64,000 nucleotides of DNA from JACKII01 sp963807085 (lineage in GTDB: Bacteria > Pseudomonadota > Alphaproteobacteria > Bin95), in assembly GCA_963807085.1 (NCBI GenBank), contig CAWEBB010000032.1:372001-436000 (forward strand), read 5' to 3'. The notes under the pieces are model-generated. The model worked only from the letters and a program-made list of their open reading frames with translations. It did no database searches and was not told the origin of the DNA. The position numbers and the translations under genes are program-made. Shown here piece after piece: positions 54,302 through 63,430 of the stretch. How positions within the stretch are numbered: the first letter of the stretch is position 1; every line of letters begins with the position of its first letter.

Positions 54302-56305
54302 CTATTCCGCAGCCGCCGGTTCGTTGCGGCGGAGATACTTGGCCTCCAGCACCTCTGTCAGGTCCGCCAGGATCGCGGCCAGATCGAAATCCTTGGGCGT
54401 GAACACCGCTGCCACCCCCAACGCGCGAAGCCTTTCGGCGTCCGCCGACGGAATGATGCCGCCGACCACGATCGGCAAATGGCCCAGCCCCCGCTCTCGC
54501 AGCGCCTCCACCACTGTTTCGACCAGCACCATGTGACTGCCCGACAGGATCGACAGGCCCACCACATCCGCCCGCTCGCCGAGCGCCAGTTCCGCGATTT
54601 CGTCCGGCGTCTGCCGGATGCCGCGATAGATCACGTCGAAGCCCGCCGTCTGCGCCCGCAGCGCGATCTGCTCGGCGCCGTTCGAGTGACCGTCGAGGCC
54701 AGGCTTGCCGACCAGAAAGCGCGGCGTATGGCCCAGCACCCGCCCCAACGCCTTCACCCGCCCGGCAAGCGGGTTGTTCGGCGCCACATCGGAGTGCGCA
54801 TCAATGCCGGTCGGCGGGCGATACTGACCGAACAGTTCGCGGAGCGTCTGCGCCCATTCCCCGGTAGTGACCCCTGCCCTGGCCGCGGCAACCGTAGGTT
54901 CCATGATATTGCGGCTCTCGCGCGCGGCTTCGCTGACGGCTGCCAAGGCGGCGCGCACCATGGCCGGGTCGCGGTCTTCCTTCCAGGCGCGCGTTTTCGC
55001 CATCTCCGCTGCCTCGACCGCCGGATCAACCGATAGGACCGAACCTTCCTCGCCCGCTGTCAGAGGGGATTCGGCGCTCTCCGTATACTTGTTCACGCCG
55101 ACCACGGTCAGGTCGCCGCTTTCAATATCCCGCCGCCGCTGGGCATGAGCGGCCACCAACTCGCGCTTCAGATAGCCGCTCTCCAGCGCGGCGACCACGC
55201 CCCCCTGCTCGGCGACGCGCCGTATCTCCTCGTTCGCGGCCTCCGTCAGTTCCTTGACCTTGGCCTCGATCGCAGGATTGCCGGTGAAGATGTCGCCGAA
55301 TTCCAAAAGGTCGGTTTCAAAGGCCAGCACCTGTTGCAGGCGCAGGCTCCATTGCTGGTCCCAGGGGCGCGGCAGGCCCATGGCCTCGTTCCAGGCCGGC
55401 AGCTGCACGGCGCGGGCGCGGGCGTCCTTCGATAGTGTCACCGCGAGCGTTTCCAAGAGGATGCGGTAGACGTTGTTCTCCGGCTGGCTTTCGGTCAGGC
55501 CAAGGGAGTTCACCTGCACACCATAGCGGAAGCGGCGCAGCTTGGGGTCTTCGACGCCATAGCGCTCGCGGCAGATTTCATCCCACATATCGGTAAAGGC
55601 GCGCATCTTGCACATCTCGGTCAGGAAACGGATGCCCGCGTTCACGAAAAAGCTGATGCGCCCGGCGATGCGCGGAAAGTCCGCGTCCGGCACCTGGCCC
55701 GATGCCCTCACCCCGTCCAGCACGGCGCAGGCATTGGCCAGCGCGAAGGCCAATTCCTGCACCGGCGTCGCGCCGGCCTCTTGCAGGTGATAGGAGCAAA
55801 TGTTGATCGGGTTCCAGCGCGGCACTTCCTTCGCACACCAAACGATGGTGTCGGTCGTCAGTTGCAGCGAGGCGGCAGGCGGGAAGATATAGGTGCCGCG
55901 CGAAAGATACTCTTTCACGATGTCGTTCTGCGTCGTGCCGTTCAGCTTGGCCCGGTCCGCGCCCTGCTCCTCGGCCGCTACCACATAGAGCGCCAGCAGC
56001 CATGCCGCCGTCGCGTTGATGGTCATGGACGTGTTCATCTGCTCACAAGGGATGCCGTCGAACAGCGTGCGCATGTCGCCCAGATGGCCGACCGGCACGC
56101 CCAGCTTGCCCACCTCGCCCCGCGCCATCAGATGGTCGGCGTCGTAGCCGGTCTGGGTCGGCAGGTCGAAGGCGACCGAAAGGCCGGTCTGCCCTCTGGC
56201 CAGATTGGTCTTGTAGAGCCGGTTGCTGTCGGCCGCCGTCGAATGCCCGGCATAGGTACGGAACAGCCAGGGCCGGTCCCGTTCGATTGTATCGCGCTGC
56301 ACCAT
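54302..56305 (-). CDS. ecm: Ethylmalonyl-CoA mutase (methylmalonyl-CoA mutase family)
   Basis: 667 residues from ATG 56305 (AGGAGAG upstream). N-terminal TIM barrel with RPWLFRTYAGHSTAADSN, GLSVAFDLPTQTGYDADH and MNTSMTINATAAWLLALY, and the C-terminal cobalamin domain with D-x-H-x-x-G as VGKPGLDGHSNGAEQI and SILSGSHMVLVETVV. The overall pattern, including YGVQVNSLGLTESQPENN, matches Ecm/MeaA rather than McmA. It converts (2R)-ethylmalonyl-CoA to methylsuccinyl-CoA in the ethylmalonyl-CoA pathway. Divergent from ccr, the preceding step, through a shared regulatory region. Confidence 0.92.
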   Translation of the reverse strand: MVQRDTIERDRPWLFRTYAGHSTAADSNRLYKTNLARGQTGLSVAFDLPTQTGYDADHLMARGEVGKLGVPVGHLGDMRTLFDGIPCEQMNTSMTINATAAWLLALYVVAAEEQGADRAKLNGTTQNDIVKEYLSRGTYIFPPAASLQLTTDTIVWCAKEVPRWNPINICSYHLQEAGATPVQELAFALANACAVLDGVRASGQVPDADFPRIAGRISFFVNAGIRFLTEMCKMRAFTDMWDEICRERYGVEDPKLRRFRYGVQVNSLGLTESQPENNVYRILLETLAVTLSKDARARAVQLPAWNEAMGLPRPWDQQWSLRLQQVLAFETDLLEFGDIFTGNPAIEAKVKELTEAANEEIRRVAEQGGVVAALESGYLKRELVAAHAQRRRDIESGDLTVVGVNKYTESAESPLTAGEEGSVLSVDPAVEAAEMAKTRAWKEDRDPAMVRAALAAVSEAARESRNIMEPTVAAARAGVTTGEWAQTLRELFGQYRPPTGIDAHSDVAPNNPLAGRVKALGRVLGHTPRFLVGKPGLDGHSNGAEQIALRAQTAGFDVIYRGIRQTPDEIAELALGERADVVGLSILSGSHMVLVETVVEALRERGLGHLPIVVGGIIPSADAERLRALGVAAVFTPKDFDLAAILADLTEVLEAKYLRRNEPAAAE

Positions 56306-56564
56306 CACTCTCCTCGCACGGCCAAGCAAACCGGCGCTCCGATCGCGAACCCGGCTCGTTTATTTCTGGTGGTCTCATAACATAGGGCTAAAATTTCAAT
56401 CAACATCGATTATGAGAAATTTTATTGCTTTTTTTGGGTTGCGCTGCGAAATTTCGCGAGTTATACGCGTTGCAGCATTGCGGTGTACCTCCACACGTAT
56501 CGTCTCAATGCCGCCTATGACCCACCCCGCGCCGCGCCCGGCGCAAACGACGGAGACCCATCCG
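56306..56564. promoter_or_regulatory. Shared ecm/ccr regulatory region with 12-bp palindrome
   Basis: About 260 bp, AT-rich at its left side (a TTTATTGCTTTTTTT run), between two divergent genes of one pathway. It contains the exact palindrome GCGAAATTTCGC at 56446-56457, a plausible site for a dimeric regulator. Translation of ccr could start at 56511 instead of 56565, which would shorten the region. Confidence 0.5.
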
Positions 56565-57857
56565 ATGAACGACTTCGCCACCCCCATCCGCCTGGATGAA
56601 CGCCCGCAAGAATCGCACTCGATGCCGGGCAAGGATCTGTATGAAATTGGCGAAATTCCGCCGCTCGGCCATGTGCCGGCGAAGATGTACGCCTGGGCCA
56701 TCCGTCAGGAACGGCATGGAGAGCCGGAACAGGCGATGCAGGAAGAGATCGTCGAAACCCCGAGCATTCAGGACGACGAAGTGCTGGTCATGGTGATGGC
56801 CGCTGGCGTGAACTACAACGGCATCTGGGCCGCGCTGGGCAAACCGGTCACGCCGTTCGCCATCCACAAGGCCCCCTACCACATCGCTGGGTCCGATGCG
56901 GCAGGGATCGTCTGGGCGGTCGGCGCACGTGTAAAACGCTGGAAAGTGGGCGACGAGGTCGTAGTCCACTGCAACCAGGACGATGGCGACGACGAGGAGT
57001 GCAATGGCGGCGATCCGATGCTCTCCCCTTCCCAGCGGATTTGGGGTTACGAGACGCCGGACGGCTCATTCGCGCAGTTCTGCCGGGTGCAGGGGCGTCA
57101 GTTGATGGCGCGGCCGCAGCACCTGACCTGGGAGGAAAGCGCCTGTTACACGCTCACCCTCGCCACCAGCTTCCGCATGCTGTTCGGGCATCGGCCGCAC
57201 CGGCTGCGCCCGGGCCAGAACGTGCTGGTTTGGGGTGCCGCGGGCGGCATCGGTTCCATGGCCGTACAGTTGATCGCAGCGGCCGGTGCCAACGCCATCG
57301 GCGTGATCAGCGGCGAACAAAAACGCGATTTCGTCATGGGGCTGGGCGCCAAGGGCGTTATCAACCGCAACGACTTCGATTGTTGGGGCGAGCTGCCGGA
57401 CGTGGACGACGCCGAAACCTATGGCGCTTACGCGAAAAAGTGCCGCCTGTTCGGCAAGGCGATCTGGGAAATTACCGGCGGCAAGGACGTGGACATCGTC
57501 TTCGAGCATCCGGGCGAGCAGACCTTCCCCGTTTCGTGCTTTGTGGTAAAGCGGGGCGGCATGGTGGTCTTCTGCGCGGGCACGACCGGCTACAATCTGA
57601 CCTTCGACGCCCGCTTCGTGTGGATGCGGCAGAAGCGAATCCAGGGCAGTCATTTCGCGACCTTGCAGCAGGCCTCGCAGGCCAACAATCTGATGATTGA
57701 AAAGCGCCTCGATCCCTGCATGGCGGAGGTCTTCGGCTGGGGCGACATCCCCCGCGCCCACACCCGCATGATGAACAACCAACACAAGCCCGGCAACATG
57801 GCAGTGCTGGTGCAGGCGCGCGAACCGGGACTGCCCATCATGGACATCGACGGCTAA
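56565..57857 (+). CDS. ccr: Crotonyl-CoA carboxylase/reductase
   Basis: 430 residues from MNDFATPIRL (CGGAGA upstream); an ATG at 56511 would add 18 residues. The MDR fold has VMAAGVNYNGIWAALGKPV, VVVHCNQDDGDDEECNGGDPMLSPSQRIWGYETPDGSFAQF, the NADPH motif VLVWGAAGGIGSMAVQLIAAAG and PGEQTFPVSCFVVKRGGMVVFCAGTTGYNLTFDARFVWMRQKRIQGSH, all typical of Ccr. It reductively carboxylates crotonyl-CoA to ethylmalonyl-CoA, the key step for acetyl-CoA assimilation without isocitrate lyase. It is followed by a clear terminator. Confidence 0.95.
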   Translation: MNDFATPIRLDERPQESHSMPGKDLYEIGEIPPLGHVPAKMYAWAIRQERHGEPEQAMQEEIVETPSIQDDEVLVMVMAAGVNYNGIWAALGKPVTPFAIHKAPYHIAGSDAAGIVWAVGARVKRWKVGDEVVVHCNQDDGDDEECNGGDPMLSPSQRIWGYETPDGSFAQFCRVQGRQLMARPQHLTWEESACYTLTLATSFRMLFGHRPHRLRPGQNVLVWGAAGGIGSMAVQLIAAAGANAIGVISGEQKRDFVMGLGAKGVINRNDFDCWGELPDVDDAETYGAYAKKCRLFGKAIWEITGGKDVDIVFEHPGEQTFPVSCFVVKRGGMVVFCAGTTGYNLTFDARFVWMRQKRIQGSHFATLQQASQANNLMIEKRLDPCMAEVFGWGDIPRAHTRMMNNQHKPGNMAVLVQAREPGLPIMDIDG

Positions 57858-57900
57858 TTGAAAACGCCTTTCCGGCGGCCGCGTGGCTTGTGCAATGCTC

Positions 57901-57934
57901 GCCCTCCGTTCTTTCGAGAGCGGGGGGCTTTTTT
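57901..57934 (+). terminator. Rho-independent terminator after ccr
   Basis: GCCCTCCGTTCT pairs with AGAGCGGGGGGC (12 bp with two G-U pairs) around a TTCG tetraloop, followed by six T. It lies 43 bp past the ccr stop. Confidence 0.9.
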
Positions 57935-57960
57935 CGGCGCGATCTCCCAAAAAAATTGAA

Positions 57961-58860
57961 TCAGCTCTCCGCCGCCTTGCGGATATGGTTCGCCACCAGC
58001 CCTGGATTCTCCATGGGAATGAAGTGTGTATGCTCCGGCAGGTAGATGTCTTCGGCCCGCCGGAATTTCGTCGCCAGATGCTCCCAGGTGGGGGAGCCCG
58101 CATAGTCGGTTTCGCCGAGCGGCGGCAGCGCCCGTCGCTTCGCCCGCAGCAGCATTACCGGCGTTTCGATCCCGGTCAGGCGCCCCAGCAGATCGGCCCG
58201 CCAGCTGTTGAAATAGACCGACGCCTCGACCGTGGGCGGGCAGGCCAGTACATAACCTTCACCCGCCGGATCGGGCAGCAGGCCATGGCGGCAATAGTCC
58301 TCCAGCACCTGGGGCTGCCAACGGGAATAGGGCTCGCGCTCACGCAGGCGACGGTATAAAGCACACCAGTCCGCCCACTCGTTGCGGCGGCGGGCGGCGG
58401 AATGCTCCGCGGCCGCTTCCATGCCGGGAAAGCGATTGCTGCCATAAAATTCCGGCGAATTGATGGTCGGGTCGATCAGCACCAGGTGGCGGAACGCCCG
58501 CGGCTTTGCCAGCGCGGTGTAGCAGACGGCCCAGCCGCCCATGGAATGACCGGCCGCAATGATCGGGCCGAGCGCCAGATGGTCGACCAGTTCGACCAGA
58601 TCCTGTGCGAAATACTCCCAGCGGTCGAACGGACCTTGTTTCGACGAGCGGCCATGTCCCCGCAGTTCCACCGCCAGCACCCGCCAACTCACGGGTAACG
58701 CCCGGATAACCTCGTCCCAAAGCCGGCCGTGAAAGCCGGTCGCGTGCACCAGCAAAACCGTCGGCGGACGGGGCAATGAGCGCTGCTCTCCCAGCCAATC
58801 GAAATAAGCCAGCCTCGCCGCGCTTCCGGCAAAGCGGCGCTCGATCGGGTCGGGACGCAT
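57961..58860 (-). CDS. Alpha/beta hydrolase
   Basis: 299 residues. Alpha/beta-hydrolase landmarks: VLLVHATGFHGRLWDEVI (oxyanion-hole side), nucleophile elbow GHSMGGWAV with the Ser about residue 108, a lid region rich in charged residues, and the catalytic His in LPEHTHFIPMENPGLVANHI. The acid is probably an Asp in the VMLLRAKR to GETDY stretch. Esterase, lactonase or thioesterase roles are all possible. It converges on ccr. Confidence 0.85.
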   Translation of the reverse strand: MRPDPIERRFAGSAARLAYFDWLGEQRSLPRPPTVLLVHATGFHGRLWDEVIRALPVSWRVLAVELRGHGRSSKQGPFDRWEYFAQDLVELVDHLALGPIIAAGHSMGGWAVCYTALAKPRAFRHLVLIDPTINSPEFYGSNRFPGMEAAAEHSAARRRNEWADWCALYRRLREREPYSRWQPQVLEDYCRHGLLPDPAGEGYVLACPPTVEASVYFNSWRADLLGRLTGIETPVMLLRAKRRALPPLGETDYAGSPTWEHLATKFRRAEDIYLPEHTHFIPMENPGLVANHIRKAAES

Positions 58861-59080
58861 CGGAATTCATACTTTCGCTTGCGGGAGCGAACGGACATAG
58901 GATTGCGGCGGCGAGGATGCGTTAGACAGGGCGAAAGATCAACGTGTCGTACCAACGGCATGAAGAACCGACCTCTCCGTCTCCGCCGCTTCACCCTACG
59001 GCGAGCTCAGGACGAAAGGGAGGTCGGCGGACGAGGCTGGATGCCAGAATTAACCATCGTTCCGATGATCGGCCAAAGCC

Positions 59081-59905
59081 TCAAAAGTCGAGCTTCAGGC
59101 CTCCGATAGCCGAAACGCCCATGGAATCATCGCCCTGTTTGGTGCTGTCTAGGAACAAGACCGAACTCACGGCCCGGACACCGGAGCCGAGATCGTAATC
59201 AAGCTCCAGTTCACCCGAAAGCTGTTCCTGCCTTCCGCCGCCCCCTACGACGGAAAAGCCCTGCTCGCCCCACATAATGGACAGGGTCGAGGCAACGGGG
59301 CCATGCTCGTACATCAGGCCGCCGCCGATCGAATAGAGCCGTTTAGAGGCCGGCCCAAAGGCTTCCCCATAAAAGCCGGTACCAGAGACCGTCACCCTGT
59401 CGAAGGTAAGCTTGATTCCCGACGAAGCGGCCCAAGCCTCTCCAAGTCCGCCCGTGTCCTCGGTATTGGCGGGCTCTTGATAACTTACGGACGAGCGCAC
59501 CCGCACCCCGCCGAAGGTACGGTCCAGATACAATCCCACCGCCCAAAGGTCGTCGCCATCCGTATTTGGATTCGGGATTTGAGGCGCAAATCCGCGCGTA
59601 TTCTGAAGGGAATTGGAGACAAATCTTGCGCCAAACCGAAGGCTGCTGAAAGAAGGGAAAAGCCAGCCAATAGCGGCGCTTTCCGCCGCAATATCAACTG
59701 CCGGTGGGTCCGCGAGGGCTGCTGCACAATCTCCGCCGGTGAAGCTGCAAAGTCCGGCATGGTCAAGGCCGGACGCGCTGCCATGCCACCCTTCAACATC
59801 GCCTCCGGCTTTCCGTTCAGGGGCGGCAGATCCCGCCAACGCCTCACCACTCGCCACCGCAACTGCGCAAGCGAGCCCAATGCTTGCCGATAGCGCTCCC
59901 CTCAC
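59081..59905 (-). CDS. Porin-like outer-membrane beta-barrel protein
   Basis: 274 residues with a signal peptide (about 1-24, ending EALAG). The remainder alternates amphipathic strands separated by polar loops (LRFGARFVSNSL, DLWAVGLYLDRTFGGVRVRSSVSYQE, GIKLTFDRVTVSGTGFYGEAFG, EQLSGELELDYDLGSGVRAVSSVLFLDS), ending in the C-terminal aromatic strand signal GGLKLDF. It fits the small-porin (Porin_4) family but is shorter than the usual 330-400 residues, and the first 80 residues lack strand character, so it may be an atypical or partly deleted porin. Confidence 0.7.
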   Translation of the reverse strand: MRGALSASIGLACAVAVASGEALAGSAAPERKAGGDVEGWHGSASGLDHAGLCSFTGGDCAAALADPPAVDIAAESAAIGWLFPSFSSLRFGARFVSNSLQNTRGFAPQIPNPNTDGDDLWAVGLYLDRTFGGVRVRSSVSYQEPANTEDTGGLGEAWAASSGIKLTFDRVTVSGTGFYGEAFGPASKRLYSIGGGLMYEHGPVASTLSIMWGEQGFSVVGGGGRQEQLSGELELDYDLGSGVRAVSSVLFLDSTKQGDDSMGVSAIGGLKLDF

Positions 59906-60383
59906 GGTCGAAAATTCCTGTCAGCAGCCGATATTGAAAGACTAACTTGCCATACGCTACGCGTGGAAGCCAAGCGGCTACATGGCTTTCAAGGTGAAAT
60001 GCAGTGATTTTTTGAACTCTTTTCCCCCGGCTTCGTTCCCCAGTTCCCGGCTATTGCCGCAGGCCGAGGGCCGAGCTAACGTACAAAAAGATGCTCGCAG
60101 CGAAATCACGCCGCGAAAGCGCAAGGAACCCCGCATTATGTCGGCCCACCCGTTGCCCTTTGGCTGCTTTCTGCCGACCAGCGGCGACAGCACCATTCTG
60201 GGCGGTCCGACCGCCTGCATAGCGCCGGTTTCTCCAAACAGGTGATGCCCTGTTTTCGGGACCGCATGGTCGCATTCCGCTGGCGGCTCGTGGCGTGGCC
60301 GGTGGATCGGGTGGTCGGCGTCGCCTCCTCGCAATGGCGGCGGCCATGATCTAAGTTAAGAAGTCAAACGAGGAGGATCTGAT
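59906..60383. other. Divergent intergenic region, nothing recognised
   Basis: 478 bp between the leftward porin and a rightward small membrane protein. Two overlapping minus-strand frames of about 100-120 codons exist, but both are Arg-rich without a fold signature and lack an RBS, so I do not call a gene. No hairpin with a T-run or tRNA-like fold is evident. It should contain the promoters of both neighbours. Confidence 0.45.
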
Positions 60384-60659
60384 ATGGGAGTACCCTCGCA
60401 TCGAACCGTTCGCAGAAGCATGCGACGGTGGGTGTTCTGGGCCTGGGTAGTGGCAAGTGCCGCCGTCGCGATCTATGTCGGGATTGCCGGTCCGTTCGCC
60501 CACTATTTCGGCGAAGACCGGTCATATGTTGCCTTGGTCGTGCCCGCGCTGATGATCTTCATGCTGGCCACCGGGCTAGGTTGGTTGGTTCTGATGGTGA
60601 CGACGCGCCCGCGGGACAAAGGGCAGGATCGCCGCGAAACCGGGCAGGGCAGAGGGTAA
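60384..60659 (+). CDS. Small two-helix membrane protein
   Basis: 91 residues, start ATG 60384 with GGAGGA 8 bases upstream. A basic N-terminus (RTVRRSMRRW) precedes two membrane helices (VFWAWVVASAAVAIYVGIAG and YVALVVPALMIFMLATGLGWLVLMV) and a charged, Gly/Arg-rich C-terminal tail. The positive-inside rule puts both ends in the cytoplasm. No family recognised. Confidence 0.7.
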   Translation: MGVPSHRTVRRSMRRWVFWAWVVASAAVAIYVGIAGPFAHYFGEDRSYVALVVPALMIFMLATGLGWLVLMVTTRPRDKGQDRRETGQGRG

Positions 60660-60824
60660 CCGGGCCGGGCGCGACCTTGGAGCCAGGTCTAAGCATTCCC
60701 AACAGGCTCCTGACTCCGTGATTGGCCGCTCAGGCATAGGCTTCGGCTGACGACCGGGGAGAACCGGAGAGAAGATCGAAACGATGGTCCATCACGCCGT
60801 TGCTAATAATCGGGAAGCAAATCC

Positions 60825-61703
60825 ATGAAATTCGCCCTGCATTTCGCCAACCTCGCCTTTCCGGACGGTCCGGGCGCCAAGCGCTTCGCTCAGGCGGCGG
60901 AGAAGGCTGGCTTCGAGTGCCTCGTCGCCATCGAGCACGTCGTGGTGCCGACCGACTACCAGTCCAAATATCCCTACAGCGCGGATGGCAAGATGATGGG
61001 CACGCCCCAGATGTCCATGCCCGACCCGCTCACCTGGATGACCTATGCCGCCGCGGTGACGGAGAAAATCAGGTTCATGACCGGTGTCCTGATCCTGCCC
61101 CAGCGCAACGCCGTGGTGCTGGCCAAGCAGGTGGCGACCATGGACCACATGAGCGGCGGCCGCATGATGCTGGGTGTCGGCGTCGGCTGGCTGGAGGAGG
61201 AGTTCGATGCGCTCGGTATCCCCTTCAAGACCCGCGGCCGGTATACGGACGAGGCGATGGCCGCCATGCGGGTGCTCTGGGCAGAGGACGACGCCAGCTA
61301 TGACGGCGAGCTGATCAATTTCCGCAACATTAACTGCAACCCGAAGCCGCCGAATGGCTCGGTGCCGCTGGTAATAGGCGGGCATTCCAGGTACGCGGCC
61401 CGGCGGGCCGGACGCTATGGCGACGGCTACTTCCCGGCGACCGGCATGCAGTCCGATTTCCAGCCGGTGGTGGAGATGGCGCGCGAGGAAGCGGCCAAGG
61501 CCGGGCGTGATCCGAATGCGCTGGAGATCAGCGCGGGCTGCCCCGATGCCCTTCCCAACAGCGGCAAGGACCCGCTGGAGGCGGTGGCCATCCGCAAGCA
61601 AATGGGCGTCGACCGGGTGGTGCTGCCGACAACGCCGTTTCTGGAGGGGAACTTGGAGGAGAACCTCGCCCGATTTGGGGAAGAGGTGATTAGGAAGATC
61701 TAG
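60825..61703 (+). CDS. LLM-class (luciferase-like) flavin- or F420-dependent oxidoreductase
   Basis: 292 residues of the bacterial luciferase-like TIM barrel: AQAAEKAGFECLVAIEHVVVP, ADPLTWMTYAAAVTEKIRFMTGVLILPQRNAVVLAKQVATMDHMSGGRMMLGVGVGWLEEEFDALGI and VPLVIGGHSRYAARRAGRYGDGYFP. The order matches the LLM F420-dependent subgroup, but cofactor choice (FMN or F420) cannot be told without its partner reductase. No operon partner is close; it ends a run of core-like genes before a lower-GC segment. Confidence 0.85.
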   Translation: MKFALHFANLAFPDGPGAKRFAQAAEKAGFECLVAIEHVVVPTDYQSKYPYSADGKMMGTPQMSMPDPLTWMTYAAAVTEKIRFMTGVLILPQRNAVVLAKQVATMDHMSGGRMMLGVGVGWLEEEFDALGIPFKTRGRYTDEAMAAMRVLWAEDDASYDGELINFRNINCNPKPPNGSVPLVIGGHSRYAARRAGRYGDGYFPATGMQSDFQPVVEMAREEAAKAGRDPNALEISAGCPDALPNSGKDPLEAVAIRKQMGVDRVVLPTTPFLEGNLEENLARFGEEVIRKI

Positions 61704-62014
61704 GTGAGAAGTAGAGACTCTCGAAATTGTCTAAGAGCCCGTCCGATTCGGTTAATTGGGAATTGCGTAAGAGATGACCGGGTGCAGGAAGTCTGCCAAG
61801 CGAAAGATAGAGGCTTTGCCCAAGTTCAATATTCATGACCCGCACGGTATGGCGCGAATTCTTCAGCTACTGATCTAAATCAAGGACCGCGGCTTCCGCT
61901 CGTGCTCAGATGTGCCTTGAAGTGGAAGGTACATGTTTCTGCCCGTTCGTTTTTCTGCCCGTTTGTTCCGTGTTTTCTGATCTAAAGCGGCATGAGCAAT
62001 TCGCTTATGACTTG
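61704..62014. other. Intergenic region at left edge of a lower-GC segment
   Basis: 311 bp with several stops in every frame and AT content clearly higher than the preceding 60 kb. Short stretches such as ALPKFNIHDPHGMARILQLL read naturally in one frame, suggesting an eroded coding relic, but I cannot name it. No inverted repeats or tRNA end mark an attachment site. Confidence 0.4.
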
Positions 62015-62194
62015 ATGTCGGCGTTTAGCAAGACGCAAGGCTGGGTCTATAGGCGCATGCAAGGTCTGAGACCGGTTGCACTGGCGGTTGATGGGCGCAT
62101 CGGGCGATGGGCGCACCGCCGCGCCAATCCCGATTCACTGCCGAATATCCGCGCACAATTGAGCGCCGCCCTGACTGCGGAACAATACACATGA
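62015..62194 (+). CDS. Small basic protein overlapping the permease start
   Basis: 59 residues if started at ATG 62015 (MSAFSKTQGWVYRRMQGLRPV); the frame extends further upstream without another convincing start. Its TGA overlaps the ATG of the permease (ATGA), a pattern that usually marks translational coupling. The composition is basic with no clear domain. It could be a small permease accessory protein or the tail of a decayed regulator. Confidence 0.4.
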   Translation: MSAFSKTQGWVYRRMQGLRPVALAVDGRIGRWAHRRANPDSLPNIRAQLSAALTAEQYT

Positions 62195-63189
62195 ACATCT
62201 TTGGCTGGATAAACGATCAGCTTCTAAAGATGCAGTGGCTTTCGGAGTTGGTAACCGCGGGGATTTCTGCCGTAGGTCTTGATCCGGCATCGCGGCTTGG
62301 CGGATCGGTGCAGTTCTTTGTCTACGACGTGATAAAGATCTTCATCCTGCTTTCAGTCTTGATCTTCGCGATCTCATGGGCGCAGAGCTACTTCCCACCC
62401 GAACGGACCCGGCGCATTCTTGGCGGACGCTCGGGGCTCTGGGCCAATACGCTTGCGGCACTGCTCGGTACGATCACTCCGTTCTGTTCCTGCTCGTCGA
62501 TACCGCTTTTTATCGGCTTCACCGCCGCAGGGCTGCCCTTGGCGATCACGTTTTCCTTCCTGATCTCGTCGCCACTAGTGGACCTTGCCTCGGTCATCCT
62601 ACTGGCTTCGATTTTCAACTGGCCGATCGCGCTAGCTTATGTGTTCGTGGGCCTAGTGATCGCAGTAGTGGGTGGCACGCTGATCGGACGTGCCGGGATG
62701 GAGGATCAGGTGGCCGATTTTGTGCACAGCGCCCCGGTGCAGGACGCCGACCATACGATGACCCGCGCCGAACGCCTCCGTTATGCCCGCGATCAACTCA
62801 CTGAGATCATTCACAGGGTCTGGCTTTACGTGCTGATCGGGGTGGGTATCGGCGCGGCCATCCATAACTGGGTCCCCGAAAACATCATCAGCGCCCTTCT
62901 GGGGCAGGACAAATGGTGGTCGGTGCCGGTGGCGACGCTGGTCGGCGTGCCAATGTATGCCGACATATTTGGTACACTGCCGATCGCCGAAGCGCTGGTC
63001 GGCAAGGGAGCGGGGCTGGGCACGGTGCTTGCCTTCATGATGGCGGTGACGGCACTGTCGCTGCCCTCAATCATCATGCTCAAGCGCGTGGTGAAACTAC
63101 CGTTGCTGATGCTGTTCCTCGCGGTCGTCACCTGCGGTATCCTCGGCATGGGCTTCCTCTTCAACGCGATCACTCATTGGTTCATTTGA
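62191..63189 (+). CDS. Permease with FCSCSS motif (ArsP/DUF318-like metal or metalloid efflux)
   Basis: 332 residues with eight or so membrane helices. The signature TITPFCSCSSIPLFIGFTAAGLPL with its C-x-C pair in the first half and PMYADIFGTLPIAEALVGKGAGLGTVLAFMMAVTALSLPS in the second half define the permease family that includes ArsP (organoarsenical efflux) and related transporters often paired with a small thioredoxin. A large cytosolic loop (about 170-215) links the halves. The thioredoxin-family gene follows after 13 bp. Substrate could be arsenic, another metalloid or a thiol-bound metal. Confidence 0.85.
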   Translation: MNIFGWINDQLLKMQWLSELVTAGISAVGLDPASRLGGSVQFFVYDVIKIFILLSVLIFAISWAQSYFPPERTRRILGGRSGLWANTLAALLGTITPFCSCSSIPLFIGFTAAGLPLAITFSFLISSPLVDLASVILLASIFNWPIALAYVFVGLVIAVVGGTLIGRAGMEDQVADFVHSAPVQDADHTMTRAERLRYARDQLTEIIHRVWLYVLIGVGIGAAIHNWVPENIISALLGQDKWWSVPVATLVGVPMYADIFGTLPIAEALVGKGAGLGTVLAFMMAVTALSLPSIIMLKRVVKLPLLMLFLAVVTCGILGMGFLFNAITHWFI

Positions 63190-63202
63190 AAGGAACATCC
63201 CT

Positions 63203-63430
63203 ATGATCATCAAAATCCTCGGTTCTGGCTGTAAGAAATGCGTGGCCCTCGGTAACAATGCAAAGGCAGCCGCTGCGGCGGCTGGCAAAGAGGTGGAAAT
63301 CATCAAGGTCACCGACTTCGCCGAGATTGCGGGTTATGGCGTGATGTCCACGCCGGGTCTTGTTATCGATGAAAAGGTCGTCTCCACAGGCAAGGTGCTG
63401 AGCGCGGAAGATATCGGAAAACTGCTATGA
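63203..63430 (+). CDS. Small thioredoxin-family (redox-active disulfide) protein
   Basis: 75 residues: IIKILGSGCKKCVAL gives a C-x-x-C active site (C10, C13) at the start of the first helix, and STPGLVIDEKVVSTGKV contains the cis-Pro. This is the minimal MTH895-like thioredoxin fold. Encoded 13 bp after the permease with a good RBS (GAAAGGAACA), it probably supplies reducing equivalents or binds the metal(loid) for the permease. Confidence 0.88.
   Translation: MIIKILGSGCKKCVALGNNAKAAAAAAGKEVEIIKVTDFAEIAGYGVMSTPGLVIDEKVVSTGKVLSAEDIGKLL

Noticed and set aside
59978..60347. Two overlapping minus-strand frames of about 100-120 codons
   Set aside because: They are Arg/Pro-rich, have no RBS and no fold signature, and lie in a region that should be a divergent promoter.
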